This document shows positions 20,741 to 30,002 of a stretch of 64,000 nucleotides of DNA, in pieces; position 1 is the stretch's first letter; each line of letters begins with the position of its first letter. The stretch lies in contig NZ_CP162142.1 of the NCBI RefSeq assembly GCF_040833965.1, positions 1,451,001 through 1,515,000 of the forward strand, read 5' to 3'. This DNA is from Leptospira sp. WS39.C2. Lineage in GTDB: Bacteria > Spirochaetota > Leptospiria > Leptospirales > Leptospiraceae. The position numbers were made by a program, and so were the translations under genes. Below the pieces are notes generated by a model. It saw only the letters and a program-made list of their open reading frames with translations, had not been told where the DNA came from and did not search any database.

Positions 20741-21486
20741 TGGAAGATTGGAAAACCATTGCCAATATCCCAAATTTACTAACCGTACTCCGTGTACTGG
20801 CATTGCCGTTTTTTATTTTTGCCTTATTCCAAAAGGAATGGGAATACCAAATTTTTGCCTTTGTCATTTTTGCTTTGGCTTCTCTAACCGACTTGGTGGA
20901 TGGGTATCTTGCTAGAAAATGGAACCAACAAACCGAGTTTGGAAAATTCCTAGATCCACTCGCTGATAAATTTTTAGTCATTGGATGTTTTGTTACCTTT
21001 TTATTCATCCACGAACCCATTGAAGTTTGGATGGTTGTACTCATTGTAGGGCGAGATATGCTCATCACCTTCCTTCGTTATATTGCCGTTCGTTCGGGGA
21101 ATAGCCTTCGCACGACTATGATGGGAAAGGTCAAAACTGCCTTCCAAATGGGAGCGATTCTCATCATCCTTGTGGTGTTTATGCTCATCTCTGGCAAACG
21201 CCGTGCCATGATCAACGAAACTTATGCGATGGGAAAACTCGCTGGGTATTCGACCTTTGAAGTGGCTTCCCAAAATGCCAATGAGTTTTATACGATGGTG
21301 AAAACCTCTGAAAGTGTAAGTTGGAAAGATATATTTGATTCGATTGCTTCGTTTGTTCCCTATTTTGGAATGTTATTCACCACCTTTATCACTGTGATCT
21401 CTGGACTACGGTATATTTTCACCAACTATCAATTGTTAACCTTTTCCAATCTAAAAAGGATATTTTATGACCGCGCTTACAAGTAA
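20740..21486 (+). CDS. pgsA: CDP-diacylglycerol-glycerol-3-phosphate 3-phosphatidyltransferase
   Basis: An integral membrane CDP-alcohol phosphatidyltransferase of 248 residues, making phosphatidylglycerol phosphate from CDP-diacylglycerol. The signature is complete: DLVDGYLARKWNQQTEFGKFLDPLADK. NIPNLLTVLRVLALP is the usual family start. An insert of about 45 residues (from ISGKRRAMINETYAMGK to SVSWKDIFD) before the last membrane segments is longer than in typical PgsA. I prefer GTG at 20740, which overlaps the rimO stop as TAGTG; TTG at 20728 is an alternative. Confidence 0.92.
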   Translation: MEDWKTIANIPNLLTVLRVLALPFFIFALFQKEWEYQIFAFVIFALASLTDLVDGYLARKWNQQTEFGKFLDPLADKFLVIGCFVTFLFIHEPIEVWMVVLIVGRDMLITFLRYIAVRSGNSLRTTMMGKVKTAFQMGAILIILVVFMLISGKRRAMINETYAMGKLAGYSTFEVASQNANEFYTMVKTSESVSWKDIFDSIASFVPYFGMLFTTFITVISGLRYIFTNYQLLTFSNLKRIFYDRAYK

Positions 21487-22495
21487 AGAAATCCTTGGCC
21501 AAGTGGTGTCTGGGCACCATTTGGTGGATACCCATGCCGAGTACTTTTTAAATGAAGTGATGGATGGAAAGGTGACAGAACCTGTCCTTGCATCGTTTCT
21601 CACTGCGATGAAAATGAAAGGGGAAACAACGGACGAATTGTACGGTTTTGTTCGTGCCATGCGTTCCCACGCCATCAAACCTAAAACTTCCTTTGGTTTC
21701 GATTTTTTAGACACTTGTGGGACTGGAGGTGATGGAAAGGGAACACTGAATGTATCTACACTTTCCGCTCTGACACTTGCAAGTCTTGGCCAAAAGGTAG
21801 CAAAACATGGAAACCGTTCTGTTTCTTCGTTATCTGGGAGTTCCGATATCCTTTCGAGGCTTGGGTATCCTTTGGAACGAACTCATGAAGAATGTGAAAA
21901 CGAATTCATCCGCGCTGGGTTTGTGTTTCTGTTTGCACCGTCCTGGCACCCAGCCATGAAATATGCAGGGCCTGTGAGAGCAGCTCTCGGTTTTCGGACT
22001 TTTTTCAATTTGATTGGTCCACTTTCCAATCCATTTTCCCCAACCCACCAAATCGTTGGCGTTTATGACAGATCACTTTGCCTCCCTATGTGTGAGATTT
22101 TGGCCAAACTAGGTGTAAAAGGTGCCCTCGTATGCCATTCTCAGGATGGACTTGATGAATTTTCTATTTTTGAACCGACAGATTTTGCCTATTTTGATGG
22201 AAAGTCCACAAAAGAAATGAGTTTTGACCCGAAAGAACTCCAGTTAGAGACAAAAGAACTCGATCGAAATACAGTGTTCTCTTCCTCCAAAGATGGGGCA
22301 GAGGCACTCTTTCGCGCTGTTTTAGATCCAATTGGGTCTACTGGTGGAACGGCAATGGTTGCACTGAACGCTGGTGTTTCCTTATTTTTACTGGGAATTG
22401 TGAAAGACATTCCCTCGGGATACCAAATTGCCAAAGATGCGTTATTATCGAAAAAAGTTCTCCAATTCGCTCGTGAAACATTGAATTTAAGATAA
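21467..22495 (+). CDS. trpD: Anthranilate phosphoribosyltransferase
   Basis: A 342-residue enzyme that transfers phosphoribose to anthranilate in tryptophan synthesis. Diagnostic motifs are DTCGTGGDGKGTLNVST and KHGNRSVSSLSGSSDILSRLG, with the substrate loop around EFIRAGFVFLFAPSWHP. It overlaps pgsA by 20 bases, which is unusually close for genes of unrelated pathways, and no other trp gene is present. Length and motifs are normal, so it looks functional. Confidence 0.95.
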   Translation: MTALTSKEILGQVVSGHHLVDTHAEYFLNEVMDGKVTEPVLASFLTAMKMKGETTDELYGFVRAMRSHAIKPKTSFGFDFLDTCGTGGDGKGTLNVSTLSALTLASLGQKVAKHGNRSVSSLSGSSDILSRLGYPLERTHEECENEFIRAGFVFLFAPSWHPAMKYAGPVRAALGFRTFFNLIGPLSNPFSPTHQIVGVYDRSLCLPMCEILAKLGVKGALVCHSQDGLDEFSIFEPTDFAYFDGKSTKEMSFDPKELQLETKELDRNTVFSSSKDGAEALFRAVLDPIGSTGGTAMVALNAGVSLFLLGIVKDIPSGYQIAKDALLSKKVLQFARETLNLR

Positions 22496-22521
22496 GGCCT
22501 GTAAACATTGGATAAATAGCT

Positions 22522-22845
22522 ATGCTCAATTTAGAATTTTTCACATCACAAATCCTAATCCTTGCCCAAGAAGAGGGAGCTAAGTCTTCTCTTCAGTCAC
22601 TAATCATCATTCCGATCATGCTCGTCGCAATGTACTTTCTTGTGATCCTTCCGAACAAAAAAGAAGAGAAAAAAAGAAAAGAAATGATCACGAACCTTCA
22701 AAAAGGGGATACAGTTGTGACAAGCAGTGGCCTTCACGGAAAAATCGTAGAGTTCAAAGACAATAACGAAACTGTAGTTTTGAATGTGGCAGCTAACACA
22801 AATATGACGTTTGATACGAGCGCCATCCTCAAGAAAAAAGCATAA
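22522..22845 (+). CDS. yajC: Preprotein translocase subunit YajC
   Basis: A 107-residue protein with one N-terminal membrane segment (SLIIIPIMLVAMYFLVILP), a basic stop-transfer stretch (NKKEEKKRKE) and the YajC soluble domain (LQKGDTVVTSSGLHGKIVEF). It joins SecDF at the Sec channel. It begins the secretion group yajC-unknown-secD-secF. Confidence 0.95.
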   Translation: MLNLEFFTSQILILAQEEGAKSSLQSLIIIPIMLVAMYFLVILPNKKEEKKRKEMITNLQKGDTVVTSSGLHGKIVEFKDNNETVVLNVAANTNMTFDTSAILKKKA

Positions 22846-22846
22846 G

Positions 22847-23476
22847 ATGAAATCATTCTTCTCCCTTTTAATACTTCTTAGTCTTACAACATCCCTCTTT
22901 TCACAAGAGGGTTTGGACTTTTTGGATAAGGTGAATGATAAGCCAAAAACCACCACTAAACCCAAAGAAGAAACGGTTCAAACCACAACTAAAAAACAAT
23001 CTACGGTTGTGACACAGGTTGGAACTACAACGGGGAAGAAGAAAAAATCCAAAAAAAAATCAAAACAAAACCAACTAACCACTGAGAACCTTCCGCAAAA
23101 CAATAATTTGGTGGCAAACCAAAATGGAAATCCTGTTGTAACAGAAAAATCCTTAAATCCTATTGAAAAACAACCAGTAGTGATTGAGGAAGAAGAGGTT
23201 GTTTACAATGCAAATTGGATGGACTCTCAAGTTTCTGTTGAACCCTCTGGCCTTCCTGGATTTTCGTCTGAATTAAAAATAACAAATTCAGAAGTAGGGA
23301 AAGTCACTTCGGAATCCAGTATCAATAAAGATTCCGGAAAATCATTCTTTAGTGTATCTGATTTTTTTGCGAAATATAAAAAAGCAATGATGATCCTTGG
23401 AATCATCATCCTCTTTGCTTTTTACAGACTTAGATCCGCTCGTCCAGGTTCTAGCAGTCGTTCTTATCGAAGATAA
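22847..23476 (+). CDS. Exported single-span membrane protein encoded between yajC and secD
   Basis: A 209-residue protein with a signal peptide (MKSFFSLLILLSLTTSLFSQ) and a long low-complexity Thr/Lys region, including KKKKSKKKSK at residues 64-73. A second hydrophobic segment lies near the C-terminus (MMILGIIILFAFYRL, about 181-195), ending in a basic tail. It would sit in the inner membrane with a disordered periplasmic part. The ATG is one base after the yajC stop, so co-translation with yajC is likely. I recognise no family; the position suggests a lineage-specific secretion accessory. Confidence 0.8.
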   Translation: MKSFFSLLILLSLTTSLFSQEGLDFLDKVNDKPKTTTKPKEETVQTTTKKQSTVVTQVGTTTGKKKKSKKKSKQNQLTTENLPQNNNLVANQNGNPVVTEKSLNPIEKQPVVIEEEEVVYNANWMDSQVSVEPSGLPGFSSELKITNSEVGKVTSESSINKDSGKSFFSVSDFFAKYKKAMMILGIIILFAFYRLRSARPGSSSRSYRR

Positions 23477-23497
23477 AATTTTTAGGAGCAAACTAAC

Positions 23498-25432
23498 TTG
23501 CAATCGTATCGACTCTTACTTCTACCATTTTTCATATTAGTGGTATCCTTTACCATTTTGTTTCCAAACTTTGCCGACCGAACGTTAAACGTGGTTGTGA
23601 GAGAAGATGTATATTCACTTCCAGAAGCAGATCAAAAAGCGCTTGTTAGTGGACTCTTTGATCGTTGGGAAAAAGATTATGGAAAAAATTCTGGCTGGAC
23701 AATCGAACCTAAAGGTAGTTTGCCACCGAGAGAAAATCCTTTTTACATAATCAAAGGACGTTTTATCACATCTGCTAAAATTAACCAAATTTCACAAGAA
23801 AACCAAAACTTAGTCAATGAATCCAAAAACAAATTGGAACCTACTTGGATCGAAAATATGATCCGTGGTGGCAAATCATTGTCCATAAAACTTGGTCTCG
23901 ACTTACAAGGTGGAATGCGAGTTGTTTTAAAAGGTGATTTTGAAGATTATACTAACAAACTTCGTGATTTATATGCCAAAGAAATTGCAGAATTAAATCT
24001 CACTTTGAACAACCCAACAACAAAACCGGAAGAGAAAGAAAAAGCACAAAATCGACTTTCTGAAATCGAATCCAGTTTTGACCTCTCTCCTATGCGTAAA
24101 ATTGTCGAATTAGAAAAAGCGAAGATGATTATAGACAATCGTCTGACTACGCAAAACCTAACAGAACCTCAGGTGAGGATCCAGAAGGAACAAGATGCAA
24201 TTGAAGTTTCCCTTCCTGGTGTATCCAATTCTGCAGCCATTTTAGAAATATTACAAAATACAGAAACAGTAGAATACCGATTGGAAGAACCAAATCCTTT
24301 TACTTATAAAACTATCATTGGTGATAGTGAGAGAAGGATGATGGACCTTGGCCAAAGAGAAAAAACTGACATCTTTCTTTTCCAGGAACTTGTGAAAAAC
24401 AAAGCAGGGAAAAAAGCCCAAGATGAGTTTTTAGCGGGGCTTGAAAAAAAATACAATATCCCAAAAGACTACAAAGTGTATGCGATGTGGGCTCGTGGGA
24501 ATTCAGCAAAGTCAACGCTACTTCCTAGAAGTTTTGTGGTTCTCGAACGAAAAATTGCCCTTTCTGGGAATGATATGACGAATGCCCAACCATCTTATAA
24601 TTCCAATTCCTATGGATGGATGGTTAGTTTTACTTTAACTCCCAGTGGTGCGGAGAAATTTTTTGATCTTACTTCCGAAAACCGAGGCCGTAACTTAGCA
24701 ATTGTTTGGGGTGATAAAGTGATCTCCAATCCTGTGATCAATGATCCAATTGCGGGGGGGCGAGCTGAAATTTCTGGAAGTTTTTCAGAACAAGAAGCTA
24801 TTCGATTGGCAAATGTGATTTCTGAAGGTGCACTTCCGATTCCACTCTCTGTTTTGGAAATGCGTTTTATTGGACCTACACTTGGGATTGAATCCATAGA
24901 AGTCGGTGTAAAAGCTGTAGCGATTGGATTTTTCTTAGTTATGGTTTATATGATCTTCTACTATAGGTTAGGTGGGTTTATTGCAGACCTTTCTCTTCTT
25001 GTGAATATCGTCATTCTTGCTGCTCTGTTAACACTTATGGATTTTACTCTTACCCTTCCAGGGATTGCAGGGATTATTTTAACTGCTGGTATGGCGGTTG
25101 ATGCGAACGTAATTATCTATGAAAGGATTAGGGAAGAAATCGAAGAAGGAAGGGCATTGTCCATTGCTGTCACGAGGGGTTTTGAAAATGCCTTCTGGAC
25201 CATTATGGATGCAAACGTTACAACCCTTATTGCGGGGATTTTAATGATCCGTTTAGGTAATGGACCAATCAAAGGTTTTGCGATCACACTTTGTTGGGGA
25301 ATCGTAACGACACTATTCACATCCTTATTTTTATCACGATTGTTTATGGAACTTTCTGTAAACAGGTTTGGAATCCATCATTTGAACTTAAGGCCTTTTT
25401 TCTTTGGAAAAAAAGAGGGTAAACATGCGTAA
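23498..25432 (+). CDS. secD: Protein translocase subunit SecD
   Basis: A 644-residue membrane protein that, with SecF, uses the proton gradient to pull proteins through the Sec channel. It has one N-terminal helix, the family motif KLGLDLQGGMRVVL near residue 130, a large periplasmic region with P1-like folds, and six C-terminal helices including GIILTAGMAVDANVIIYERIRE. The TTG start has AGGAG at a suitable distance. It overlaps secF by eight bases. Confidence 0.95.
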   Translation: MQSYRLLLLPFFILVVSFTILFPNFADRTLNVVVREDVYSLPEADQKALVSGLFDRWEKDYGKNSGWTIEPKGSLPPRENPFYIIKGRFITSAKINQISQENQNLVNESKNKLEPTWIENMIRGGKSLSIKLGLDLQGGMRVVLKGDFEDYTNKLRDLYAKEIAELNLTLNNPTTKPEEKEKAQNRLSEIESSFDLSPMRKIVELEKAKMIIDNRLTTQNLTEPQVRIQKEQDAIEVSLPGVSNSAAILEILQNTETVEYRLEEPNPFTYKTIIGDSERRMMDLGQREKTDIFLFQELVKNKAGKKAQDEFLAGLEKKYNIPKDYKVYAMWARGNSAKSTLLPRSFVVLERKIALSGNDMTNAQPSYNSNSYGWMVSFTLTPSGAEKFFDLTSENRGRNLAIVWGDKVISNPVINDPIAGGRAEISGSFSEQEAIRLANVISEGALPIPLSVLEMRFIGPTLGIESIEVGVKAVAIGFFLVMVYMIFYYRLGGFIADLSLLVNIVILAALLTLMDFTLTLPGIAGIILTAGMAVDANVIIYERIREEIEEGRALSIAVTRGFENAFWTIMDANVTTLIAGILMIRLGNGPIKGFAITLCWGIVTTLFTSLFLSRLFMELSVNRFGIHHLNLRPFFFGKKEGKHA

Positions 25433-26363
25433 TATCAATTTCACTAAGTATAAATACTTCACTCTTAGTTTTTCTTTTTTAGCTATTGTATTTGGATTTG
25501 TGGTAACGTTTTCGAAATACGGTGGGTTTGCTCACTCTCTTGATTTTAATGGGGGTCTTCGTACAGTTGTCGAACTTTCCAAAGACAAAACTCGTACCGA
25601 TCTTGAAACCTATTTCCAATCGAAAAAAATTGAAGCTGTTGTGATTTTACTCGAAAAAGAAAAGAATATTTTCCAATTGGACATCGGACTTGGTTCTCTT
25701 GATACCATTGAAAGTTTATACAAAGAAATTCCTGAAGACAGACGGGAATCTTCCACATCAGCGATTGACAGATTTGTACAACTCCTTCGTTTTGAGTTCA
25801 ATCTTCCAAAAGAAAAAGTGCTTTCTGCAGACCAAGTGGGAGCCGTAGTGGGTGGAGAATTAACAGAAGTAGGGATCACTTTACTTTTGACGACACTTGC
25901 CATCATCCTTTTGTATTTGAGTATCAGGTCCCAGTTTAAGTTTGCTCTCGCTTCTGCGATCGCACTTGTACACGATATCTTGATGACACTTGCACTCATT
26001 GGTTTTTTGCAGATCAAACCTAGTGTTCCGATCATTGCAGCACTTCTTACCTTACTAGGTTATTCTATTAACGATAAAATTGTGGTTTTTGACCGTATTC
26101 GAGAAAATGCACATGGAAAAGACAACCTTGCACTTTCGAATATTATCAATGTATCCATAACACAGACACTTGGTAGAACGATTAACACTTCATTTACAAC
26201 CATGATATCTGTTGTGGCAATCATTGTGGGTGGTGCAGCTGAGTTGTATGACTTTGCTTTTATTTTACTCTTTGGTGTGATTGTTGGAACTTATTCTTCC
26301 ATTTACATTGCGGCTCCTATATCTGAGATTTATGACCAACTCAGGAAGAAAAAATTCGCTTAA
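25425..26363 (+). CDS. secF: Protein translocase subunit SecF
   Basis: A 312-residue partner of SecD. It starts MRNINFTKYKYFTLS with the first membrane helix, has the LDFNGGLRTVVEL motif after it, and the C-terminal helices with GYSINDKIVVFDRIREN and NTSFTTMISVVAIIVGG. The start is the ATG at 25425 overlapping the end of secD. ribD begins 10 bases after its stop, so the riboflavin genes may share this transcript. Confidence 0.95.
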   Translation: MRNINFTKYKYFTLSFSFLAIVFGFVVTFSKYGGFAHSLDFNGGLRTVVELSKDKTRTDLETYFQSKKIEAVVILLEKEKNIFQLDIGLGSLDTIESLYKEIPEDRRESSTSAIDRFVQLLRFEFNLPKEKVLSADQVGAVVGGELTEVGITLLLTTLAIILLYLSIRSQFKFALASAIALVHDILMTLALIGFLQIKPSVPIIAALLTLLGYSINDKIVVFDRIRENAHGKDNLALSNIINVSITQTLGRTINTSFTTMISVVAIIVGGAAELYDFAFILLFGVIVGTYSSIYIAAPISEIYDQLRKKKFA

Positions 26364-26373
26364 CCCAAATTAA

Positions 26374-27654
26374 ATGGATGTAGGGAAAAAGAAGGAACTT
26401 TATTCTCTACATTCCTTACTCGGGTTTCTTGCCATGGGCAAAACCGGTGGAAACCCCCCTGTATCAGCAGTTTTAACGAATGGAAATGGAGATGTGTTAG
26501 AAAAAGCACATACCAAGGAATTTGGAGGAAACCATGCCGAAAGGGAACTTTTTTCTCTATATGAAAAAAAACAAACCCAACACGAACCAAGTCCACTCCC
26601 ATCTAATTCTATTTTATCAGTAAGTCTCGAACCGTGTACACATTTTGGAAAAACACCACCTTGCCGTGATTTGGTGTACACATACAAACCCAAAGAACTA
26701 CTCATTGGTTGGAAAGACCCAAATCCACTTGTGGCCTCAGGTGACTGGTCAGCTTACAAGGAAAATGGGATTTCTCCTCGTTTGGATCCAGTTCTTGCGA
26801 ATACATCGTTATCGTATTTACAAGGTTTTCTCAAACGAATCAAAACAGGATCTCCATGGATTTGGATTAAAGCCGCAACTTCCAAAGAAGGAAATTATAC
26901 AAGTTCTGACTTCAAAAAAGAAAAAGTGAGTGGTGAAGACACAGATCTTTTTTTACAAATGTTACGAGGAAAATTTGATGCTGTGGCAGTGGGACCAAAC
27001 ACCATACAAATCGACGAACCCTCTTTAAATTTTCGCATTACGGATGTTATGATAGAGAAGTCGGGTCGTTGTCAGCGAATCACCGATCTTGTTCCCTTTT
27101 TTGATGCGGCTACTAATTTGTTTTCCGCACTAGGTCAGTGGTCAAAGGAAACAGTTGCCTTACACCAGTTGGAAGAAGAAAAATACCAACCCTACCGAGT
27201 ATTCGTGTTAAACTCAAGAACCCTTCCCAGTGAATCGTTTTGGGAAAAACAAGAGGAGTTAAATAAACAGTATGGTAAAAAACTCTGTCTTTTTTTTCTA
27301 CTTACTAGCGAGAATGGTGTTGGTGTTAAAAAAGGTTTACCAGATCCAATTAAAGGTAAAATCGAAACCCTATCTTCCTATCCTGTATTTCCAATAGAAA
27401 AAACGGATGGTAATTTGTTCTTACAAACATTGGGTAAAATTGGCATTAATACAGTGTTATGTGAGACGGGAAGTTTTTTCCCAAATTTTTTAGAGAATGA
27501 ACTCACCGACGAAGATTGTATTTTGGAGATTCGAAATTTGGAAAAATCAATTCCCAATGGAATCCCATTTTTGTTTCATAATGAACCAATTCACTCAGAA
27601 TTTTCAATTGGATCCAATTCAATTCTATTACGAAAACCAAATAGGAGAATCTAG
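26374..27654 (+). CDS. ribD: Bifunctional riboflavin biosynthesis deaminase/reductase
   Basis: A 426-residue protein with an N-terminal cytidine-deaminase-like domain: the zinc site is NHAERELF and LEPCTHFGKTPPCRDLV. A C-terminal reductase domain follows (GKFDAVAVGPNTIQIDEPSLNFR). It turns the RibA product into ribityl-aminouracil phosphate in two steps. The reductase half is longer and less conserved than in model RibD. It is followed after three bases by ribE. Confidence 0.92.
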   Translation: MDVGKKKELYSLHSLLGFLAMGKTGGNPPVSAVLTNGNGDVLEKAHTKEFGGNHAERELFSLYEKKQTQHEPSPLPSNSILSVSLEPCTHFGKTPPCRDLVYTYKPKELLIGWKDPNPLVASGDWSAYKENGISPRLDPVLANTSLSYLQGFLKRIKTGSPWIWIKAATSKEGNYTSSDFKKEKVSGEDTDLFLQMLRGKFDAVAVGPNTIQIDEPSLNFRITDVMIEKSGRCQRITDLVPFFDAATNLFSALGQWSKETVALHQLEEEKYQPYRVFVLNSRTLPSESFWEKQEELNKQYGKKLCLFFLLTSENGVGVKKGLPDPIKGKIETLSSYPVFPIEKTDGNLFLQTLGKIGINTVLCETGSFFPNFLENELTDEDCILEIRNLEKSIPNGIPFLFHNEPIHSEFSIGSNSILLRKPNRRI

Positions 27655-27657
27655 TTT

Positions 27658-28266
27658 ATGTTTACAGGCCTTGTTGAAACTCTCGGAAAAGTAATTCAAA
27701 TTGAACCGATCGACTCGGGGATTCAGTTTACAATTGAAACCGAATGGGAAAATCCAGATACGAAACTTGGTGACTCCATTGCCATCAATGGGGCATGTAT
27801 GACTGTTACTAAGTTTTCAGATTTAGGAAATATATTCCAATTTTATGCATCTTTTAAATCTTTGGAGTTAACCAATTTGTCTAGGTTAGGTGAAGGTTCA
27901 GTTGTAAATTTAGAACGAGCTATGGCACTTGGGCAGAGGTTTGGTGGTCACATGGTGCAAGGCCATGTGGATGGTGTCGCAAAAATCATCAGCCGAAAAC
28001 AAATCGAAAACGAAGTAGAAGAGTTTTGGGTGGAAATCCCAAAAGATTTACGTAGATTTTTTGTGAAAAAAGGATCTGTTACCTTAGATGGAATTAGCCT
28101 TACAGTAGTTGATGTGAAAGATGGGGCAATCCAACTCATCCTCATCCCTGAAACCATGCATAAAACAAATGCAAAATCTTGGAAGGTAGACGGACGCCTC
28201 AATGTAGAAGTTGATATCCTCGCCAAATACATTGAAAACTATTTACAAGCGAGGGGAGAATCGTAA
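27658..28266 (+). CDS. ribE: Riboflavin synthase, alpha subunit type
   Basis: A 202-residue enzyme of two similar beta barrels, which dismutates lumazine to riboflavin. The start MFTGLVETLGKV and the second-barrel motif FGGHMVQGHVDGV are diagnostic, with GDSIAINGACMTV and GSVTLDGISLTVV as matched repeats in the two halves. It follows ribD directly, and ribBA lies 500 bases further on. No FMN riboswitch is seen. The stop is five bases from the convergent STAS gene. Confidence 0.95.
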   Translation: MFTGLVETLGKVIQIEPIDSGIQFTIETEWENPDTKLGDSIAINGACMTVTKFSDLGNIFQFYASFKSLELTNLSRLGEGSVVNLERAMALGQRFGGHMVQGHVDGVAKIISRKQIENEVEEFWVEIPKDLRRFFVKKGSVTLDGISLTVVDVKDGAIQLILIPETMHKTNAKSWKVDGRLNVEVDILAKYIENYLQARGES

Positions 28267-28271
28267 AAAAT

Positions 28272-28652
28272 TTAATTTCTTTTTAATAAGTCGTCAATAT
28301 CGGAATCACTTGAATCAGAATTCACGTACTTGGATTGGAAATCAGAACTACTCATAATTTCAAAGAACATATCGAGTTTTGCTAATTTGAATACGTTTTG
28401 GATCATCGGTTTCATTCCGACAAGGAGGAGTTTTCCCTTTTTGTTTTTTAAGGAATTGAGGCTTTTGATGAGAGATCCGATCCCAGATGAATCAATATAA
28501 TCAAGCCGACTCATTTCGATGGAAACAACGTTTGGACTGGATTCGATCAATTTATTGAAAATCGACTCAAATTCCTCAGTCGATTCAATATCAAATTTTC
28601 CGGCGATTTCTATCGTTTTGATCGTTCCTGTCGTATTTAGTTTAAGTTCCAA
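28272..28652 (-). CDS. STAS-domain anti-sigma-factor antagonist-like protein
   Basis: A 126-residue protein with one STAS domain: IAGKFDIES, the core MSRLDYIDSSGIGSLIKSL with the Ser phosphorylation site, and LLLVGMKPMIQNVFKL. Proteins of this type are de-phosphorylated by PP2C phosphatases and then bind anti-sigma kinases. A short acidic tail (SSDSDIDDLL) follows. The start is best read as TTG at 28652, with GGAGG five bases upstream; an earlier TTG at 28682 would add ten residues and lacks a ribosome site. A PP2C-type phosphatase is encoded at 46026-47762. Confidence 0.85.
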   Translation of the reverse strand: MELKLNTTGTIKTIEIAGKFDIESTEEFESIFNKLIESSPNVVSIEMSRLDYIDSSGIGSLIKSLNSLKNKKGKLLLVGMKPMIQNVFKLAKLDMFFEIMSSSDFQSKYVNSDSSDSDIDDLLKRN

Positions 28653-28771
28653 AAATCCCTCCGACCCGAAACATTGGAACAAAAGAAATAGGAAAAATCA
28701 ATGAATTTCTTTGGGAATCTTCTTTAATTCGGAACGGCTTTCAGAGTTTTAGTATATAGAGGCCTTTCCCT

Positions 28772-29980
28772 ATGATACGTCCGATCGAAGAAGCAATCGA
28801 AGAAATCCGCCAAGGTAAAATGATCATCCTCGTCGATTCTGAAGACAGAGAAAATGAAGGTGATTTGGTCTGCGCTTCCCAATTTGCAGACAAAGACAAA
28901 ATCAATTTTATGGCAACCCATGGACGGGGCCTCATCTGTGTTCCGATGGAGAGAGAAAGACTTCAAAGTTTGGGACTTGGTAAGATGGTAGACGACTTAT
29001 CGCTCGGTGACAAACATGGAACCGCATTTACTGTATCAGTCGATGCAAAGTTTGGCACAAGCACAGGGATTTCAGCTCACGACAGAGCAAAAACCGTCGA
29101 AGTTTTACTCGACCCAAATACAAAACCTGATGATTTGATGCGACCAGGACATTTGTTCCCTTTACAAGCGGTGACTGGTGGAGTTTTACGAAGAGCAGGG
29201 CATACAGAGGCAGCTGTCGACTTATCTAAGTTAGCTGGTCTTTATCCAAGTGGTGTAATCTGTGAAATTATGAATGATGATGGGTCCATGGCAAGGATTC
29301 CTGATTTGGAAAAGTTTGCGAAAACTCACGGACTCAATATTTATACAATTGAAGACCTCATCCGATACCGTCGTCATAAAGAAAAACTCATTCACTTGGA
29401 AGTAGAAGCTAACCTTCCAACAGAGTTTGGTGATTTCAAAATCAAAGCGTATTCCACTCAAATTGATGATAAAATACACATGGCACTTGTTAAGGGTGAA
29501 ATTAATCCAGAGAAACCAGTTCTCGTCCGAGTGCATAGCGAGTGTTTGACGGGAGATATTTTTTCTTCCCAACGTTGTGATTGTGGACCCCAATTACATA
29601 ATGCCCTTCGTATGATTGAAAAAGAAGGGACAGGTGTATTACTTTATATGAGGCAAGAAGGACGTGGGATTGGGATTATCAATAAACTCAAAGCCTATTC
29701 CTTACAAGAGGGTGGTCTTGATACTGTAGAAGCCAATGAAAAATTAGGATTTGCTCCTGACCTTAGGGAGTATGGAATTGGCGCCCAAATCTTAAGAGAT
29801 ATTGGGGTAAAACAAATGAAACTCATTACAAATAACCCTCGTAAGATTGTGGGACTAGAAGGGTATAATTTGCACGTAACCGAAAGGGTTCCCATTGAAA
29901 TAGACCCTGTAGAAGAAAACTCTCGTTACCTGCAGACCAAAAAAACAAAACTTGGGCATTTGCTTAACCTTCATGGTTAA
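28772..29980 (+). CDS. ribBA: Bifunctional DHBP synthase / GTP cyclohydrolase II
   Basis: A 402-residue fusion that supplies both riboflavin precursors. The RibB half has [29 protein letters not shown], and GHTEAAVDL. The RibA half from about residue 205 has the zinc site [15 protein letters not shown] and [14 protein letters not shown], with YGIGAQIL. It starts at an ATG with GAGG upstream and TATATA about 20 bases before, a likely -10. ribH (lumazine synthase) is not in the window. Confidence 0.96.
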   Translation: MIRPIEEAIEEIRQGKMIILVDSEDRENEGDLVCASQFADKDKINFMATHGRGLICVPMERERLQSLGLGKMVDDLSLGDKHGTAFTVSVDAKFGTSTGISAHDRAKTVEVLLDPNTKPDDLMRPGHLFPLQAVTGGVLRRAGHTEAAVDLSKLAGLYPSGVICEIMNDDGSMARIPDLEKFAKTHGLNIYTIEDLIRYRRHKEKLIHLEVEANLPTEFGDFKIKAYSTQIDDKIHMALVKGEINPEKPVLVRVHSECLTGDIFSSQRCDCGPQLHNALRMIEKEGTGVLLYMRQEGRGIGIINKLKAYSLQEGGLDTVEANEKLGFAPDLREYGIGAQILRDIGVKQMKLITNNPRKIVGLEGYNLHVTERVPIEIDPVEENSRYLQTKKTKLGHLLNLHG

Positions 29981-30002
29981 GTTTTGGAAGTAATCTTTTG
30001 AT

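Noticed and set aside
28772..29980. FMN riboswitch upstream of ribBA or ribD
   Set aside because: The gaps are too short (ribD) or lack the conserved RFN pattern (ribBA).
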